Shown here piece after piece: positions 1 to 15,400 of a DNA stretch of 64,000 nt. Position 1 is the stretch's first letter; each line of letters begins with the position of its first letter. Made by a program: the position numbers and the translations under genes. The notes under the pieces were generated by a model. That model was not told the origin of the DNA. It was given only the letters and a program-made list of their open reading frames with translations, and made no database searches. The stretch is from Meghimatium bilineatum (lineage: Eukaryota > Mollusca > Gastropoda > Stylommatophora > Philomycidae), in assembly GCA_034231615.1 (NCBI GenBank), contig CM067317.1, forward strand, positions 1,696,501 to 1,760,500, in the 5' to 3' direction.

Positions 1-357
1 ATATCCTTTTAGTTAGTGGACACAGCATCATCACTGCACACAGTAGACATGTCCATAGTTGCTCTGATCTCCCAGTCCCCCATAGAAAAGAGGGTGTTTG
101 AGGAAATCAACACCCCTCCTCCCCAGCAATTTTGAACATGACATTTTGTACTAGGAAGTAAAATGTACCTATTATGGTGCTTCACACATCTTTCAACCAC
201 TGATGTTAGCCTACTTTGATTATATCAGAGTGTGTTAACTATAAAAAAATAGTGGAAATAGAAGTTGTGGTAATCTGACAGTCACGACTTCCATTAATTA
301 GTAGCTAAGACAGATGAAGTATCTACTAACAAATCTCTTGTTTGTAACTGATTGTAG

Positions 358-464
358 GCCCACAGCCATACAACTTCAGATTTGAAGATCTACTCAAGGC
401 ATCTGAGAATCAAACTGAGATCTTCTGTGCTGAACATCAAGGCAATGTTGACTTGGTCAAACTG
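358..464 (+). CDS. LRRK2: LRRK exon 1 in window: end of COR region
   Basis: Acceptor TTGTAG at 352-357; two bases complete a split codon, then 35 codons beginning [12 protein letters not shown] and ending GNVDLVKL. The Cys-x3-His stretch (FCAEHQG) before the kinase resembles the COR-kinase linker of LRRK proteins. It joins in phase 0 to the next exon (APDVMLADV). Donor GTGAGT at 465. The donor and the last ten exon bases are repeated downstream in a 48-bp array, so the real 3' end of this exon could be any of 15 sites. Confidence 0.85.
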
Positions 465-3400
465 GTGAGTCAGTGTTTTATGTGTGCCTGGATCAGATCT
501 CTGGTCAAATTGGTGAGTCAGTGTTTTATGTGTGCCTGGATCAGATCTCTGGTCAAACTGGTGAGTCAGTGTTTTGTGTGTGCATCGATCAGATATCTGG
601 TCAAACTGGTGAGTCAGTGTTTTGTGTGTGCATCTATCAGATATCTGGTCAAACTGGTGAGTCAGTGTTTTGTGTGTGCATCGATCAGATATCTGGTCAA
701 ACTGGCGAGTCAGTGTTTTGTGTTTGCATCGATCAGATATCTGGTCAAACTGGTGAGTCAGTGTTTTGTGTGTGCATCGATCAGATATCTGGTCAAACTG
801 GTGAGTCAGTGTTTTGTGTGTGCATCGATCAGATATCTTGTCAAACTGGTGAGTCAGTGTTTTGTGTGTGCATTGATCAGATATCTGGTCAAACTGGTGA
901 GTCAGTGTTTTGTGTGTGCATCGATCAGATATCTGGTCAAACTGGTGAGTCAGTGTTTTGTGTGTGCATCGATCAGATATCTGGTCAAACTGGCGAGTCA
1001 GTGTTTTGTGTGTGCATCGATCAGATATCTGGTCAAACTGGTGAGTCAGTGTTTTGTGTGTGCATCGATCAGATATCTGGTCAAACTGGTGAGTCAGTGT
1101 TTTGTGTGTGCATCGATCAGATATCTGGTCAAACTGGTGAGTCAGTGTTTTGTGTGTGCATCAATAAGATATGAGTATACATGCAGAAGCAACTTCCAGA
1201 TTCTTTACTCACTGCTCACATAGAAATTAAACACAATTGAGTTGTACAATCTGCCTGATGAAGATATTGAATGAATGATAATAAATATGGATCACACTGC
1301 ATCAACCTGCCATCAGAAATGAAGATAACTTGCTATTTTTACCTTCTTTAACCCATGTGTCAGGTACCCATTTACAGCTGGGTCAACCGGAGGAATGGTT
1401 GTGTCAGGCAAGAAATCATGACCAAAATTTTGTTCTCTGGCCGTGGTTTCAAGCCTGGCGCGATGTAAGCAAGCTCGCTATCAACAAGGCTACTGCATTC
1501 ATCATATTATGAGAGATGATTGTGAGAGCATCCATATTGTTGCAGTTTTCATAAATCCAAGTAGCAATGCATACTATGAATGTTGAATGTCCACATTTCT
1601 GCGAAGTTAGACATATCCAAGTTGTAGAAAATCCTGAAGGAGCTCATATTTTCTTAGTGCAGCCTGTATAGATAGACTAGACAGAGATCACACACAGTTC
1701 AATATCCGCAATCACAAATGGATGTTCCAGCAGAAATTTGGTAGTCACATAGTTTCATCAAATCATCACCATGGCACTCTAGAAAAGTCCATAAGTGCTC
1801 AGATCTCATATTTAGTATATCCTTCAGCATGTAGTAGCTGACTGTTCCAGTTCTGTGTTGGTTGATAACTCTTCTTTTGATTCCTATATGCCACTTGTTT
1901 TTTGAAACACTGTGCTTAACTCCCAGGTCCTGCATTCTAGCTATAGATACAGAAGAAGGAATACATCCCCAACTGGTCATTGTTAGCTTAAGTATCCACC
2001 ATGGGGTATATATATATATATATATGTACAGTACAAACCAGGATTTCTTGTGGGTTTGTCACAGAAAATGTGGAAGAAATAGAAGATGAATAGTTGTATT
2101 TAGACAAGGAGATAGAAAAGTAACGATAGTTAATGGAAGATTTGTGTTAGTTCAACTTTAGAATTAAGTCTTCTACCCTAGCTTCCATGGAGACACAATC
2201 AAGCGAAGTAATAACCATTATTGTTACACTATAAGGTATACACATATATATATATACACACACAGACTGTATTCAGCTTGATCTTGCTGCTGTTAGATGA
2301 TCTTGTATTTATGTGATGTTCCCAGGCTCCAGATGTGATGTTGGCAGATGTAGAACCTCATTTCCATATAGATCTCGACCAGTTTGACTTTAAAGAGAGG
2401 TAATCATCATGTAGGTTTGTATCGTTATTAGTTGATTGTATCTTGTATGTCTGTTAGAACTACAATGTATATAATCTGAATCTTGTATGTCTGTTAGAAC
2501 TACAATGTATATAATCTGAATCTTGTATGTCTGTTAGAACTACGATGTATATAATCTGAATCTTGTATGTCTGTTAGAACTACGATGTATATAATCTGAA
2601 TCTTGTATGTCTGTTAGAACTACAATGTATATAATCTGAATCTTGTATGTCTGTTAGAACTACAATGTATATAATCTGAATCTTGTATGTCTGTTAGAAC
2701 TACAATGTATATAATCTGAATCTTGTATATCTGTTAGAACTACAATGTATATAATCTGAATCTTGTATATCTGTTAGAACTACAATGTATATAATCTGAA
2801 TCTTGTATATCTGTTAGAACTACAATGTATATAATCTGAATCTTGTATATCTGTTAGAACTACAATGTATATAATCTGAATCTTGTATATCTGTTAGAAC
2901 TACAATGTATATAATCTGAATCTTGTATATCTGTTAGAACTACAATGTATATAATCTGAATCTTGTATATCTGTTAGAACTACAATGTATATAATCTGAA
3001 TCTTGTATATCTGTTAGAACTACAATGTATATAATCTGAATCTTGTATATCTGTTAGAACTACAATGTATATAATCTGAATCTTGTATATCTGTTAGAAC
3101 TACAATGTATATAATCTGAATCTTGTATATCTGTTAGAACTACAATGTATATATCTATATTTGAATGACTTAATCACTCATGAAGAAGCATCACATGACG
3201 TGTGCAGTCTTTTGTGCAAGAAAATGACTCTATTTTGTCTATTCTGTCTATTTTGTCTATTCTGTCTATTTTGTCTATTCTGTATATTTTGTCTATTCTG
3301 TATATTTTGTCTATTCTGTATATTTTGTCTATTCTGTATATTTTGTCTATTCTGTGTTAATTATCGATCAACAATAATTTTTATTTTAGCGTAAACAGCA

Positions 3401-6400
3401 TGAGGAGGGATAGTTGCATTAATTATTCACAAATATGGAATTTTATGTAATAATACAAATAATTGTCTAAATAATTGCCTATACCAACCCTAAAAACACC
3501 ATACTTAACCTTTAGCAAGCCAGATTAAAAAATACGAAACGTCTCCCTGCCACCGGATTCTTTTTTGAAAATTTGCATTATTGATGGTGACTATTTTGAA
3601 AATGTGATAATTTTTTGGTTGTTAGAGATATTTAAATAATATTTGCACATATAAATAAAGAATTGAATTATGCATATATTGGTGTAATTTATGTACATGT
3701 TTGTTTGATACCAGACGTATGAGAAAGTGGTAACGACGTTTTTCACAAAAAACATATATTTTATAACAAATAAAGAGGAATTCCTTACTTATCGAATTCC
3801 TTGGCAACACTGTAAACTAAATCACGCAAATCTGTTGTATTTATGTTCTTTCACTGCGAAATTATCAAAATATAGCCGGGGGAACTGTATAAAACATGTA
3901 GATTTGCAGTAAAATCGTTCTTCGAGCTTAGGCTTAGAGTTATTTTTTCTGCCACTTCAAAATATTCGATATCAAACGTACAAGTCCCCAAACCAACACG
4001 GCATTCTGTATATTCACTGCTGTGAAACTAAATAACCTAATAATCCATGATTCAAGCCACGATTCAATGTTATTTTATTCAAAATACGATGAAATAAAGG
4101 TCTATAAAACCGATCCATCATCATGGCATCGTACCGGTGTACAGATGTGGTCAGATTAATTGCTCTTAAACTTTTACGAATAGCTAGCCATTCTTAAAAA
4201 CGATCATTTCGGAAGTGGGGGATGTACCGGCTTCGATTGCGCATGTCCCCAGCTATGTGCACGGACTGTGATACGTGTAAATCTCACGATATTATCGTTG
4301 GGTGGGCCGGGCCGCCAATAATGCGCGCGGCCATTTTTTTTCTCGGCGGCCGGGATTGATATAGGCTTGGTGAAGGTTAAAGAAGGGGAAATAACAGGCT
4401 GCAAGAGCTAAAACTGCAGTTATCAGACCGCAACTTGTAGAGAATCAAAACCTGTGTCTTATGAGCTGCCTGTGGCACGAAAGCAACAAACTAATAAACT
4501 AATACAAATAATTGGTTGCCACAATCGGTAATGAGGTTGTAATAAGTTGACATGTATGACAATGACTACACAATAAGAATATGGTTGAAATTGTTGTCAC
4601 TCTGGACCAAAGAACTACACAATAAGAATATGGTTGAAATTGTTGTCACTCTCGACCAAAGAACTACACAATAAGAATATGGTTGAAATTGTTGTCACTC
4701 TCGACGAAAGAACTACACAATAAGAATATGGTTGAAATTGTTGTCACTCTCGACCAAAGAACTACACAATAAGAATATGGTTTAAATTGTTGTCACTCTG
4801 GACCAAAGAACTACACAATAAGAATATGGTTGAAATTGTTGTCACTCTCGACCAAAGAACTACACAATAAGAATATGGTTGAAATTGTTGTCACTCTCGA
4901 CCAAAGAACTACACAATAAGAATATGGTTGAAATTGTTGTCACTCTCGACCAAAGAACTACACAATAAGAATATGGTTGAAATTGTTGTCACTCTGGACC
5001 AAAGAACTACACAATAAGAATATGGTTGAAATTTTTGTCACTCTTGACCAAAGAACTACACAATAAGAATATGGTTGAAATTGTTGTCACTCTCGACCAA
5101 AGAACTACACAATAAGAATATGGTTGAAATTGTTGTCACTCTCGACCAAAGAACTACACAATAAGAATATGGTTGAAATTGTTGTCACTCTCGACCAAAG
5201 AACTACACAATAAGAATATGGTTGAAATTGTTGTCACTCTCGACCAAAGAACTACACAATAAGAATATGGTTGAAATTGTTGTCACTCTCGACCAAAGAC
5301 TGCATCTAAAAGATACCAACAATAAATATCAGGTTCTGATAATCATCAGGCAGTCACAATGTTTCTGGCATGAGATGTTAAGACAGAGGCTGGAACACAC
5401 TGTGAGAGGAGTCTCAGACAACATAGAGGGAAGGTACAAGAATATTGTAGCATAGAGTACCGGGTGGGGGGCACAATTTTTACATTTTAGTGTATTCTGA
5501 CAACTAGACTTAACTATGATAGAGAAAACTGCCATCAGTGTATAGCTTATCCATCCATCTAAGATTAGTCAAAGTTATGGAGTATTGAGACCATGCAGCT
5601 GTGTGTAGACAGTAGAGTGAGATTTTTTCAGCATTTGTAAAAAAAATGATGACGCAGACAAATAAATTCATTCATTCATTCATTTTCCTTTTGCGCTGAA
5701 GTTAGCGCATAGGGCAGAGGTCAGATCTCTGCAATTCTGTCTGCTCAAAGCTATTCTGTGCAGTTCTTGAATAGTATGAATATTGGTTGTTTTGCTTTCT
5801 CTAAGTATTGTTCTTCTGAGTGTTTCCTTTGGTCTACTCATTGCTCTTTTGCCTGTAGGTATCCATTCAAGAGATTGATGGTATATTCTGTTGATGTATG
5901 CCCAATGTAGGACCAATGGCATTTTCTGATAACATCTGTGATGAAATATTGATGTGTCTCTTCTCTGATTTTATCATTCGATTTGAATTCACTCCAATGG
6001 GTGTTAGTTATCCTACGAAGACATTTGTTCTTGAAACTTGTTGAAGATAAAGAGCTTTTCCAGCTCTCACATCCATATGATAGCACCAGAATAACGCAGG
6101 AATTAAATAAGCACATTTTCAAGACAAATAAATGATAAAACCATTATAAAAGTGAGGAAGATCACCACTGTGACTGGTCTAGCACTCCAGCAGGGTGTAA
6201 ATGTGTGCTCAGAATAGATAGGATAAATAGATAGACCTAGTTTCATAACTTTACTCTGAAAAAAAGGTCAACTAAAAAAATAGTTTATAAGTTCCGTTTT
6301 AAAGCTAATAATGTCTTTGTAAGGTTGGATGATCATTATAATCATAGACATCAGTCTCTCCCACGGCATCAACAACTTCCTCGTGACATCAGCATTTATT

Positions 6401-9400
6401 TCATACATTTTGAACACACCATCAAGCCCCCAAAAAACATGCACCTTTTTTCCCAAATCAAGATTTTAGCTACTATGATATATTCGAATGAAAAAAAACA
6501 AAGTCACCTGACAAGATAATGCACTTAATTACTTAACAACACAACATATATTTCAGTTTAAACATTTAAAAATCACGATATTAATGATAACAGCAGGCAG
6601 AGTGCCAGAAGTTGAAAAATCAAAATAGATCATAGTGAACAAATATTATTCAGCATTGTTGAACATTGACTTGTCCTTGACCTATCAAACTTCGTTGTGT
6701 CAAAAATTGGAATGTTGGCATCTGACCTAGTTGCTGTGTCGTCTTACCCCCCCCCCAACCCCCTATGTGCCGTCTCACCCCTGGCTACCCTATACAAGTT
6801 TTGACATTCAACTCTGATCTCTAAACAATCATGTCTAGTAAGTAGAACCAATGGCAAGTCTTCTCTAGCAACAACTATTTAGATTTGACATTTTTCTATT
6901 GGTATATTTTCAGCCCTGAAAACTTGTGTGGGGACGGAGGATTTGGATCTGTCTACAAAGCAATGTACAGGGGAAAGGTCAGTCTGTAGACAGTTTCACT
7001 CTGCCTCTCACACACACTTTCTGTCTCTTAAAAATATAGTGCTACAGGAGAATCTTCAGAATACCATCGACATCATAAGATCAATAAATTTGTCATCCTG
7101 ATAGAAATTAATATGAAAGCTGGTCAAACAACAGGTTGTCAACAGATTTTTACAATATTTGGCCACAGTAAAATTATGTTGGTCTACACAAAAATCTGAA
7201 TTTAGAGAATGTTGCCAGAGTGGTAGAAGATGATGTAGACAAAGAAGGAACAGGATATGCCATCTGATGATATCGGATGGTGTCAGAGTGGTAGAAGATG
7301 ATGTAGACAAAGAAACACGTCCTGAGTCACTGTGCCTCTATGATGGTCCTCAGCCATAGGAAAAACAGTGCTGTCAGTTTCCTCATCCCCAATGATGTGC
7401 AGTACATCTCTGGCTCTCTCCCAACCACAGCGGGTGCATACATACATAAAAACACATTGTAATAACAAAATAAAAGCATAATTGTATAGATGACATGCCA
7501 TGAAGCCTCTGTAAGAAGATAACCTCAATATAACGGCATGTCATCTACTACAGTATTCTGTTGCATGGGTGGTTTGTCTGATGAGCCATTGGTGAGACCA
7601 ACAAACGCAACCACATGCGTATTATATCTGGTCTATTAGCTTTAGGAAGCGACATTGTTTGTTTCACTTTGGAAAGCCATTGTTCATGTAGGCCTATTCT
7701 TCTAGGATGCTGATTTGATTGAAGAAGATTTTGACAGTTTTACTGTATTTGTTACCGTAGATCAAAGTATAATCATGGAAATGTGGATAATATATAACAA
7801 TAGTAATGTAAATACTGTCAGTAATGATGAGTAATTTGAGGGGCTGGGTTTTCTGGATATCATCATCCTTGGCAGTATATCTTGTACAGAATATGCACAG
7901 AATTTTAGTATTTCACAAGTATTGACCATGTGTCAAGTATTCCTTGTATATCATCATCCTTGGCAGTATATCTTGTACAGAATATGCACAGAATTTTAGT
8001 ATTTCACAAGTATTGACCATGTGTCAAGTATTCCTTGTACAGAATATGCACATAATTTTACTATTTCACAAGTATTGACCATGAGTCAAGTATTCCTTGT
8101 ACAGAATATGCACATAATTTTACTATTTCACAAGTATTGACCATGAGTCAAGTATTCCTTGTACAGAATATGCACATAATTTTACTATTTCACAAGTATT
8201 GACCATGAGTCAAGTATTCCTTGTACAGAATATGCACATAATTTTAGTATTTCACAAGTATTGACCATGTGTCAAGTATTCCTTATACAGAATATGCACA
8301 GAATTTTAGTATTTCACAAGTATTGACCATGTGTCAAGTATTCCTTGTACAGAATATGCACAGAATTTTAGTATTTCACAAGTATTGACTATGAGTCAAG
8401 TATTCCTTGTACAGAATATGCACAGAATTTTAGTATTTCACAAGTATTGACCATGTGTCAAGTATTCCTTGTACAGAATATGCACAGAATTTTAGTATTT
8501 CACAAGTATTGACCATGAATCAAGTATTCCTTGTACAGAATATGCACAGAATTTAGTATTTCACAAGTATTGACCATGTGTCAAGTATTCCTTGTACAGA
8601 ATATGCACATAATTTTAGAATTTCACAAGTATTGACCATGAGTCAAGTATTCCTTGTACAGAATATGCACAGAATTTTAGTATTTCACAAGTATTGACCA
8701 TGAATCAAGTATTCCTTGTACACAATATGGGGAGAATTGTAGGCTGAATATACAATAATGATTTTTTAGAAGTTGACAGATATGAGAAAGGTGTCCTTTG
8801 AGTTTGTAAAAATTGAGTGTAAAATGTTATTAAAACCAAAGAAACAACAATACTACAGTACCTGCTATCTTAAGTTTGTCACCTGCCGACATGTCCAAGT
8901 ATGTTTGAAACTAGTACTATGTCACATGTCCTCTTAATGATGCTTCCTTTCTAGTGTGTCTTGTTAAACCTGTCATCTCTTCTAGCTTCTAGTTGCTTCT
9001 AGAAGTCAACATTTCATTCTATAACATTATGCTTGTACTTGTCAGGTGGTGGCAGTCAAAGTGTTTACATCCATCGGAGATATTCACCCACACAAAATGT
9101 TGAGACAAGAGGTAACATAACTTGTTAGTTTTAATTACATAATGATGAGACAAGAGGTAACATAACTTGTTAGTTTTAATTACATAATGATGAGACAAGA
9201 GGTAACATAACTTGTTAGTTTTAATTATATAATGATGAGACTATATTTATACTCATCTTTTCTTAATTCATTAGTAGTAGACCATCACAGGCAATAGTTT
9301 CAGACTTGTGTTGTTGCATCTCCCTGGTGTGTGTGGCCATCCATCGTGGGTGATGATGATAACAGTTTCAGACTTGACTATTAATTCTTGATACTAGTCA

Positions 9401-12400
9401 ACTAAACAATTGTTATGATACTAGTCAACTAAACAATTGTTATGATACTAGTCAACTAAACAATTGTTATGATACTAGTCAACTAAAGAATTGTTATGAT
9501 ACTAGTCAACTAAAGAATTGTTATGATACTAGTCAACTAAAGAATTGTTATGATACTAGTCAACTAGTCAACTAAAGAATTGTTATGATACTAGTCAACT
9601 AAAGAGATGTTATGATACTAGTCAACTAAAGAATTGTTATGATACTAGTCAAATAAAGAGATGTTATGATACTAGTCAACTAAAGAGATGTTATGATACT
9701 AGTCAACTAAAGAGATGTTATGATACTAGTCAACTAAAGAAATGTTATAATACTGCTGTCGGAAACGTTGTGTAATCAAATAAATTCTTGCTATACTGAG
9801 CAAATGTGAAATATACTGAAATAATGAGAATAGTTCATCTGTATAAACCTCATGTCATGCAACATCAGACAAATCTGTATCCAAATCACACAGGCTACCA
9901 TACTGAGAAGACTAGAGCATCCAAGTGTTATTGCTCTTGTTGGAGTCTCTCTGCGTCCAGTCCGGCTGGTTGTCATAGAGTTTGCCCCAAATAAATCTCT
10001 TGGAGGTGTCTTCAAGTCTGGGTACCACCTTAGCAGGACTTTGCAGCTCAAGATATCTCAACAGGTAATTCCAAAACCAACTTCTCATTTGATATTTTGG
10101 TGTATCTATATCAACACAGCTTGCTGTCATAATCACAGATATGTTTGTTGTTGTTGTTGTCTCATGACTAGGTAGTTTCATCAAGATCTTTGCAACTGGA
10201 GAATCTAAATACTTCTTCTGCATTTGTTCTCAAACTACTGTAGATTAGCAGGATGTGGTCTGGAGAACAGAATGTGTTACGTCATGGTTTATAGTTTTGA
10301 AGTGATATGGATAGCTGTCAATGAACAGATGTTGTTGTTTTTGTTGTCTGTGATATCTGAATCACAGTACTGCTCTCTACCAGCAGCAACAAGCTGGAAC
10401 AGAACCCCCAGTTTTTGTTGTCTGTGATATCTGAATCACAGTACTGCTCTCTAGCAGCAACAAGCTGGAACAGCACCCCTAGTTTTATTTATTGTTGATT
10501 TTGAGATCAAACATATTGCAAATTTTCTTAAACCTGTCCAGATCTGCTTTACGTGTTTTTTTTTTGGCATAGCTGGTGGTGAGGGCACAGTTATCAAAAA
10601 GTAATCTGCAACAGATGACTACTACCTCTATCTTGGTAGAGGTCTGTACCTGCTTGAGATTTTTTTTGTATACACAGTTCAAATAATGTTGAAATTGTGA
10701 ACAAAGAGAATTGGATGAACAGACGGACCATAGGAAACATTGGGAGGGAATTCTATAAATATATGACCAGCCCAAATAGCAAAGACAACAACCTCCTGGG
10801 AAGGAAAGACCACAGTATCATCTTCCAATTTTTAACAAAACACACACAGCTTAGCTATCACCTAAAGAGAATACAACCACAAGACACTCCAGGTGCAGAC
10901 TGTGCACACATTCCTTACAAAACTGTCGATGACCACCTTTTTTTTTGGACATTCAACGCTGGTGATGATGTAAAGAAAATACTTGTTCCTCCAGGGCCAG
11001 ATAAATGGAACAACTTATATGGAACAAAACAACAGCTCACAAACACGTGCATTTATCACACAATGGCATTGGGTCAAAGGTCATGAAACCATGGGCCACT
11101 GGATCAGCAACCAACCAATTCCTTATCGCATTATGTGACCTTAATTCCACCAACAAACAGCACGGTGCAATGAAGAGTTAACAAAAACTACGCTAATAAA
11201 GAAACAATGCTTGGATGAAATCTAAAAACCAAAATGATTATGTGCAGTAAAGACTAGCTAGACGAAATAGGAAAAGAATAGTCAAAGAAACCAAAGAGAA
11301 TTCCTGGAGTAAATATGGGGAGAGCACCTAACAGGCCTATGTAAGAATAACACTAGAGATTTCTTCAACAGTATCAACGCAGTGAGAATTATAAACGAGA
11401 GCTATAACCCAACTGTAATAATAAACAGCAGAGATGGAATACCTCTACTTAACAGAAACGATAGGAAGAATAGATGGAAAGAATTTTTCCAAGAACTGTA
11501 TAATCCTAACAATCAGACACAACATACTTATAAGGGAAAAAATCAAGACATCATAGAGCCAGAAATGTTACGCCAAGAAATAGAAATGGCTATCAAGAAC
11601 AGCCCAAATAATAAATCACCTGGCATAGATGGCATACTCATTAAAGCCATTAAAAAATGTAAATAAATTGGGGTAAAATGGCTGCAAACAATAGTCATAA
11701 TAGCATGGACAGAAAGGGAAGTTCTAGAGGACTGGCAAATGTCAGTAATCGTGTCACTGTGGAAAAACAAGGACAACAAAAGAGAATGCAAAACATACTG
11801 AGGCATCTCACCATTAAGACAAATGATTTACAGCATATTCCTACCAACACTGTGTTACCAGTGCCACACCTGGTTCTCATCTTCACATTACAGAAAGATA
11901 GTGACATATGAGATGAAATGCTTGAGGATGACCGTAGGGGTTACCAGGCTTGACAACAGAATGAAGACATCGTGGAAAGAATAGGTATAACACCTTGCAC
12001 AGAATACATAGAGAGGCAGCAGATAAAGTGGTTTGGCCACATTATGAGAATGCATCACGACAAGTTACTCTTGAAGGCATATAACCAAATGAGATGAGGG
12101 CACAAAGTCAGAGGAAGACCACGGAAAAGATGGATAGAAAATGTTAGGAACATCTTGAACAAACATGGTCACAGCACAGTCGAGGTGACATATCCAGCCT
12201 TGGAACACAAGCTCAAGCTCCAATCACCTCCTACGTGTAACGGCAAGAGTGGATAACAAACCACCTGGGAAAAGACAATAGATTCCACCATAACATTGGT
12301 ATGATCACAAAGTCAGTGATTATTTATTGATTCACAAACTAATGTCATATGACTAGAGTCAGTCAAGTCTAGACTGTGATTAACTAATGTCATATGACTA

Positions 12401-15400
12401 GTCAGTCATGTCTAAACTGTGATTAACTAATGTCATATGACTAGAGTCGGTCAAGTCTAGACTGTAATTAACTAATGACATGACTAGAGTCAGTCAAGTC
12501 TAGACTTTGATTAACTAATATCATATTACTAGTCAGTCAAGTCTAGACTGTGATTAAATAGTGACATATGACTAGAGTCAGTCAAGTCTAGACTGTGATT
12601 AAATAGTGACATATGACTAGAGTCAGTCAAGTCTAGACTGTGATTAAATAGTGACATATGACTAGAGTCAGTCAAGACTAGACTGTGATTAACAACAACA
12701 ATAATAATTATATCCATAATCCATAAAGGGATACCACACTGGAAACAGCATAAACCCCTCCCTCCCCCTCCCCCCAAATGTTTCTATCCTAAATAATTAG
12801 AATGAGTATAAAAATCATACTCAGACAATTCCTTAATATTATCAATCCAGGATTTTCTTCACCCACCTCTTTTCCTACTATGCAGAGCTGTTCCTTGCAA
12901 ATTAATTTTAGAAAGTGAGTCATGTCTCATTATTTGTCCAAACCAAAGGAGACTGATTAACAAAAGATAAATAGAAAAGTCATCAATCTGCATGGCTACA
13001 AAACAACAAGTGATAAATAGTATTTTGTATACCAACCTGTGTTACCAATGTCAAACATGGACCTTGACAAAGATATTAGCGAGAAAAATCAAAGTAAGTG
13101 AAATGAGATGTTTGAGGAAAGCTATAAATGTCACCAGAAGAGACCACCAGAGAAATGAAGATGTCAGGAAAGAAATAAAGACCATCTAAAGTCATGACCT
13201 CATCGAGAGACAGAAAACTAGATATTTTGGCCACATCATGAGAATGGAACCAACACAACCAGCCCTTCATACACACAACAGCAGAAGATTGAACTAGAGG
13301 CATGAGGAAGACCAAGAACTAGATAGGTGAAGACAAGAAACCTTAAAGAGACATGGACTGACCATGGTCAATGCAACCCAGTTGGCCAAAGACAGACAAC
13401 CCCAATTCCCCTCCACAACACTTAACAGCACAAGTGGGAATGGCTATAGATAGAAAGAATATAAGAGTCACAGGTAATAGAAACAATGATCAAAGGTTGA
13501 TGTTCTAAATTGAATTGTTTTCCTTGTCTGAAGGTTTCCGAGGGTCTAGCCTACTTGCACAGTCTCATGATCATCTACAGGGACATGAAACCAGACAATG
13601 TCTTGATCTTCAGTTTGGCACCTGATGCTCTGGTAGGAATAACTTTACACAGCTCAGCACCAGTTTCTCAGCATTATTTTTCTAATTTTATTTCATATCT
13701 AGGTCATTGTGTGTTGAGTTTGTTCTTCAGCAAGATTGTCTATGTGTTCATTATGTGTTGTTTCCATGTTACTCAGTGCCCTACTTGTGTGGTGTGCCAG
13801 TTAGCTTGCATGCGTCAAGTCTCACCCAACAGTACCACTGATTTGCATCAACATAAGTGAATCACTACAGTACACACACTAATCATGTGAATATTTGTGG
13901 CTTTCTCTCATGTATTGACTTGTTAGTAAATCTCTATCATTCATCTTATACACTACTTTCCTGACTTATGATTTTGTTTGTCTTGCTGAGTGTTTGCATA
14001 AATATATTTCATTTATGACACATCATATCATTGGCTAATCTTATTTGTTAGACATACCAGTGACATTGAGATTATTTAAATAACAGTGGTTAGATTTATG
14101 TGGGGGCACCTATTTGTCCCAACAAAGTATTGTCAAAGGTAACAGATATAAATGGAAAATCCCCCATATACATGTGGAAAGCAATGGGAAACTACCACAT
14201 TATTCTCCCAAGAAAATGTCATGGCAACACACAGAAGTAGGCCTACAATACTTAGTGTTAATATTGCAACGTGGAATGTCAAATCATTAGAACAGAGTTG
14301 TAAAATAGAAAACATCAAACAAGAAATGGAAAGAATAAACGTAAATATCTTAGGAATGAGGGAAATGAGATGGACTGGGGCAGGAGAGATACAATCAGAT
14401 AAATTTAAAGTCATATACTCCGGTGGACAAAAACACGAGAGGGGGGTAGGTGTATTATTAGACACAGAAACAGGAAAAACGGTGAAGGGTTTCATGTCAA
14501 TATCAGATCGGGTAATATTAGTTAAACTAACAGGAAAACCGTTGGATATCAACATTGTGCAGGTATATGCACCTACATCAAGCAGTTCAGAGGAGGACAT
14601 CGAAATTTTCTATGAAGATCTAGAAATCGCAATGAAACAGTGTAAAAATCAGGAAGTAACTATAATAATGGCGGACTTTAATGCAAAAGTAGGTGAAACA
14701 GAAATAAAAGATGTAACTGAAAGATTTGGTTTAGGAGTTAAGAACGAAAGATGTGATTTATTGATAGAGTGGGCACATGCACATAACTTAATAATAGGGA
14801 ATACATTGTTCAAGCAACATCCAAGAAGGTTGTGTACATGGATTAGCCCAGCAGATAATACACGGAATCAAATTGATTACATTTTAGTCTCTAAAAGACA
14901 TAGAAACAGTAACTGATCTATGAAAATAAGGTCAGGTGCTGACTGCAACAGTGATCATATACTACTGGTGGAGAAATTTTGTATAAGATTAAAGAAGATC
15001 AAGAGAGCACCAACAAATATGAAATTAGATTTAGCTTTATTGAAATCAGATGCTGACATTAAAGAAAGATACAACATAATTGTACAAAATAGATACAATG
15101 CCATTGCAAATATTCAGAGTTATGAAGATCAATGGAACATGCTAAAACATTCGATAAACCAAACATCTAAAGAAATAATACCAAAAGTAAAACATACATC
15201 AAAACAAAAATGGATGACTGAAGGAATATTGGAATTGATGAGCACCAGACGAAAAAATAAACACAAGATAGAGGAATATCAGAAAATACCGGTACATAAG
15301 GAGATAAGAGAGAAATGCAAAATAACAAAAGAAAGCTGGCTGAACAATAAATGCACAGAAATAGAATCACATTACAATCAAGTCACAACATTACTACATA

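Noticed and set aside
1..357. Upstream LRRK exon
   Set aside because: No frame with ROC-COR similarity and splice sites is visible; treated as intron.
453..1223. 256-codon frame of 16-residue repeats as a separate gene
   Set aside because: It is the donor-bearing minisatellite; the only coding role I can support is as optional extension of the LRRK exon.
1355..1512. tRNA-derived SINE
   Set aside because: The A/B-box pattern is too weak; kept only as a note in the intron description.
14133..14600. 155-codon minus-strand frame
   Set aside because: Antisense of the LINE endonuclease region.
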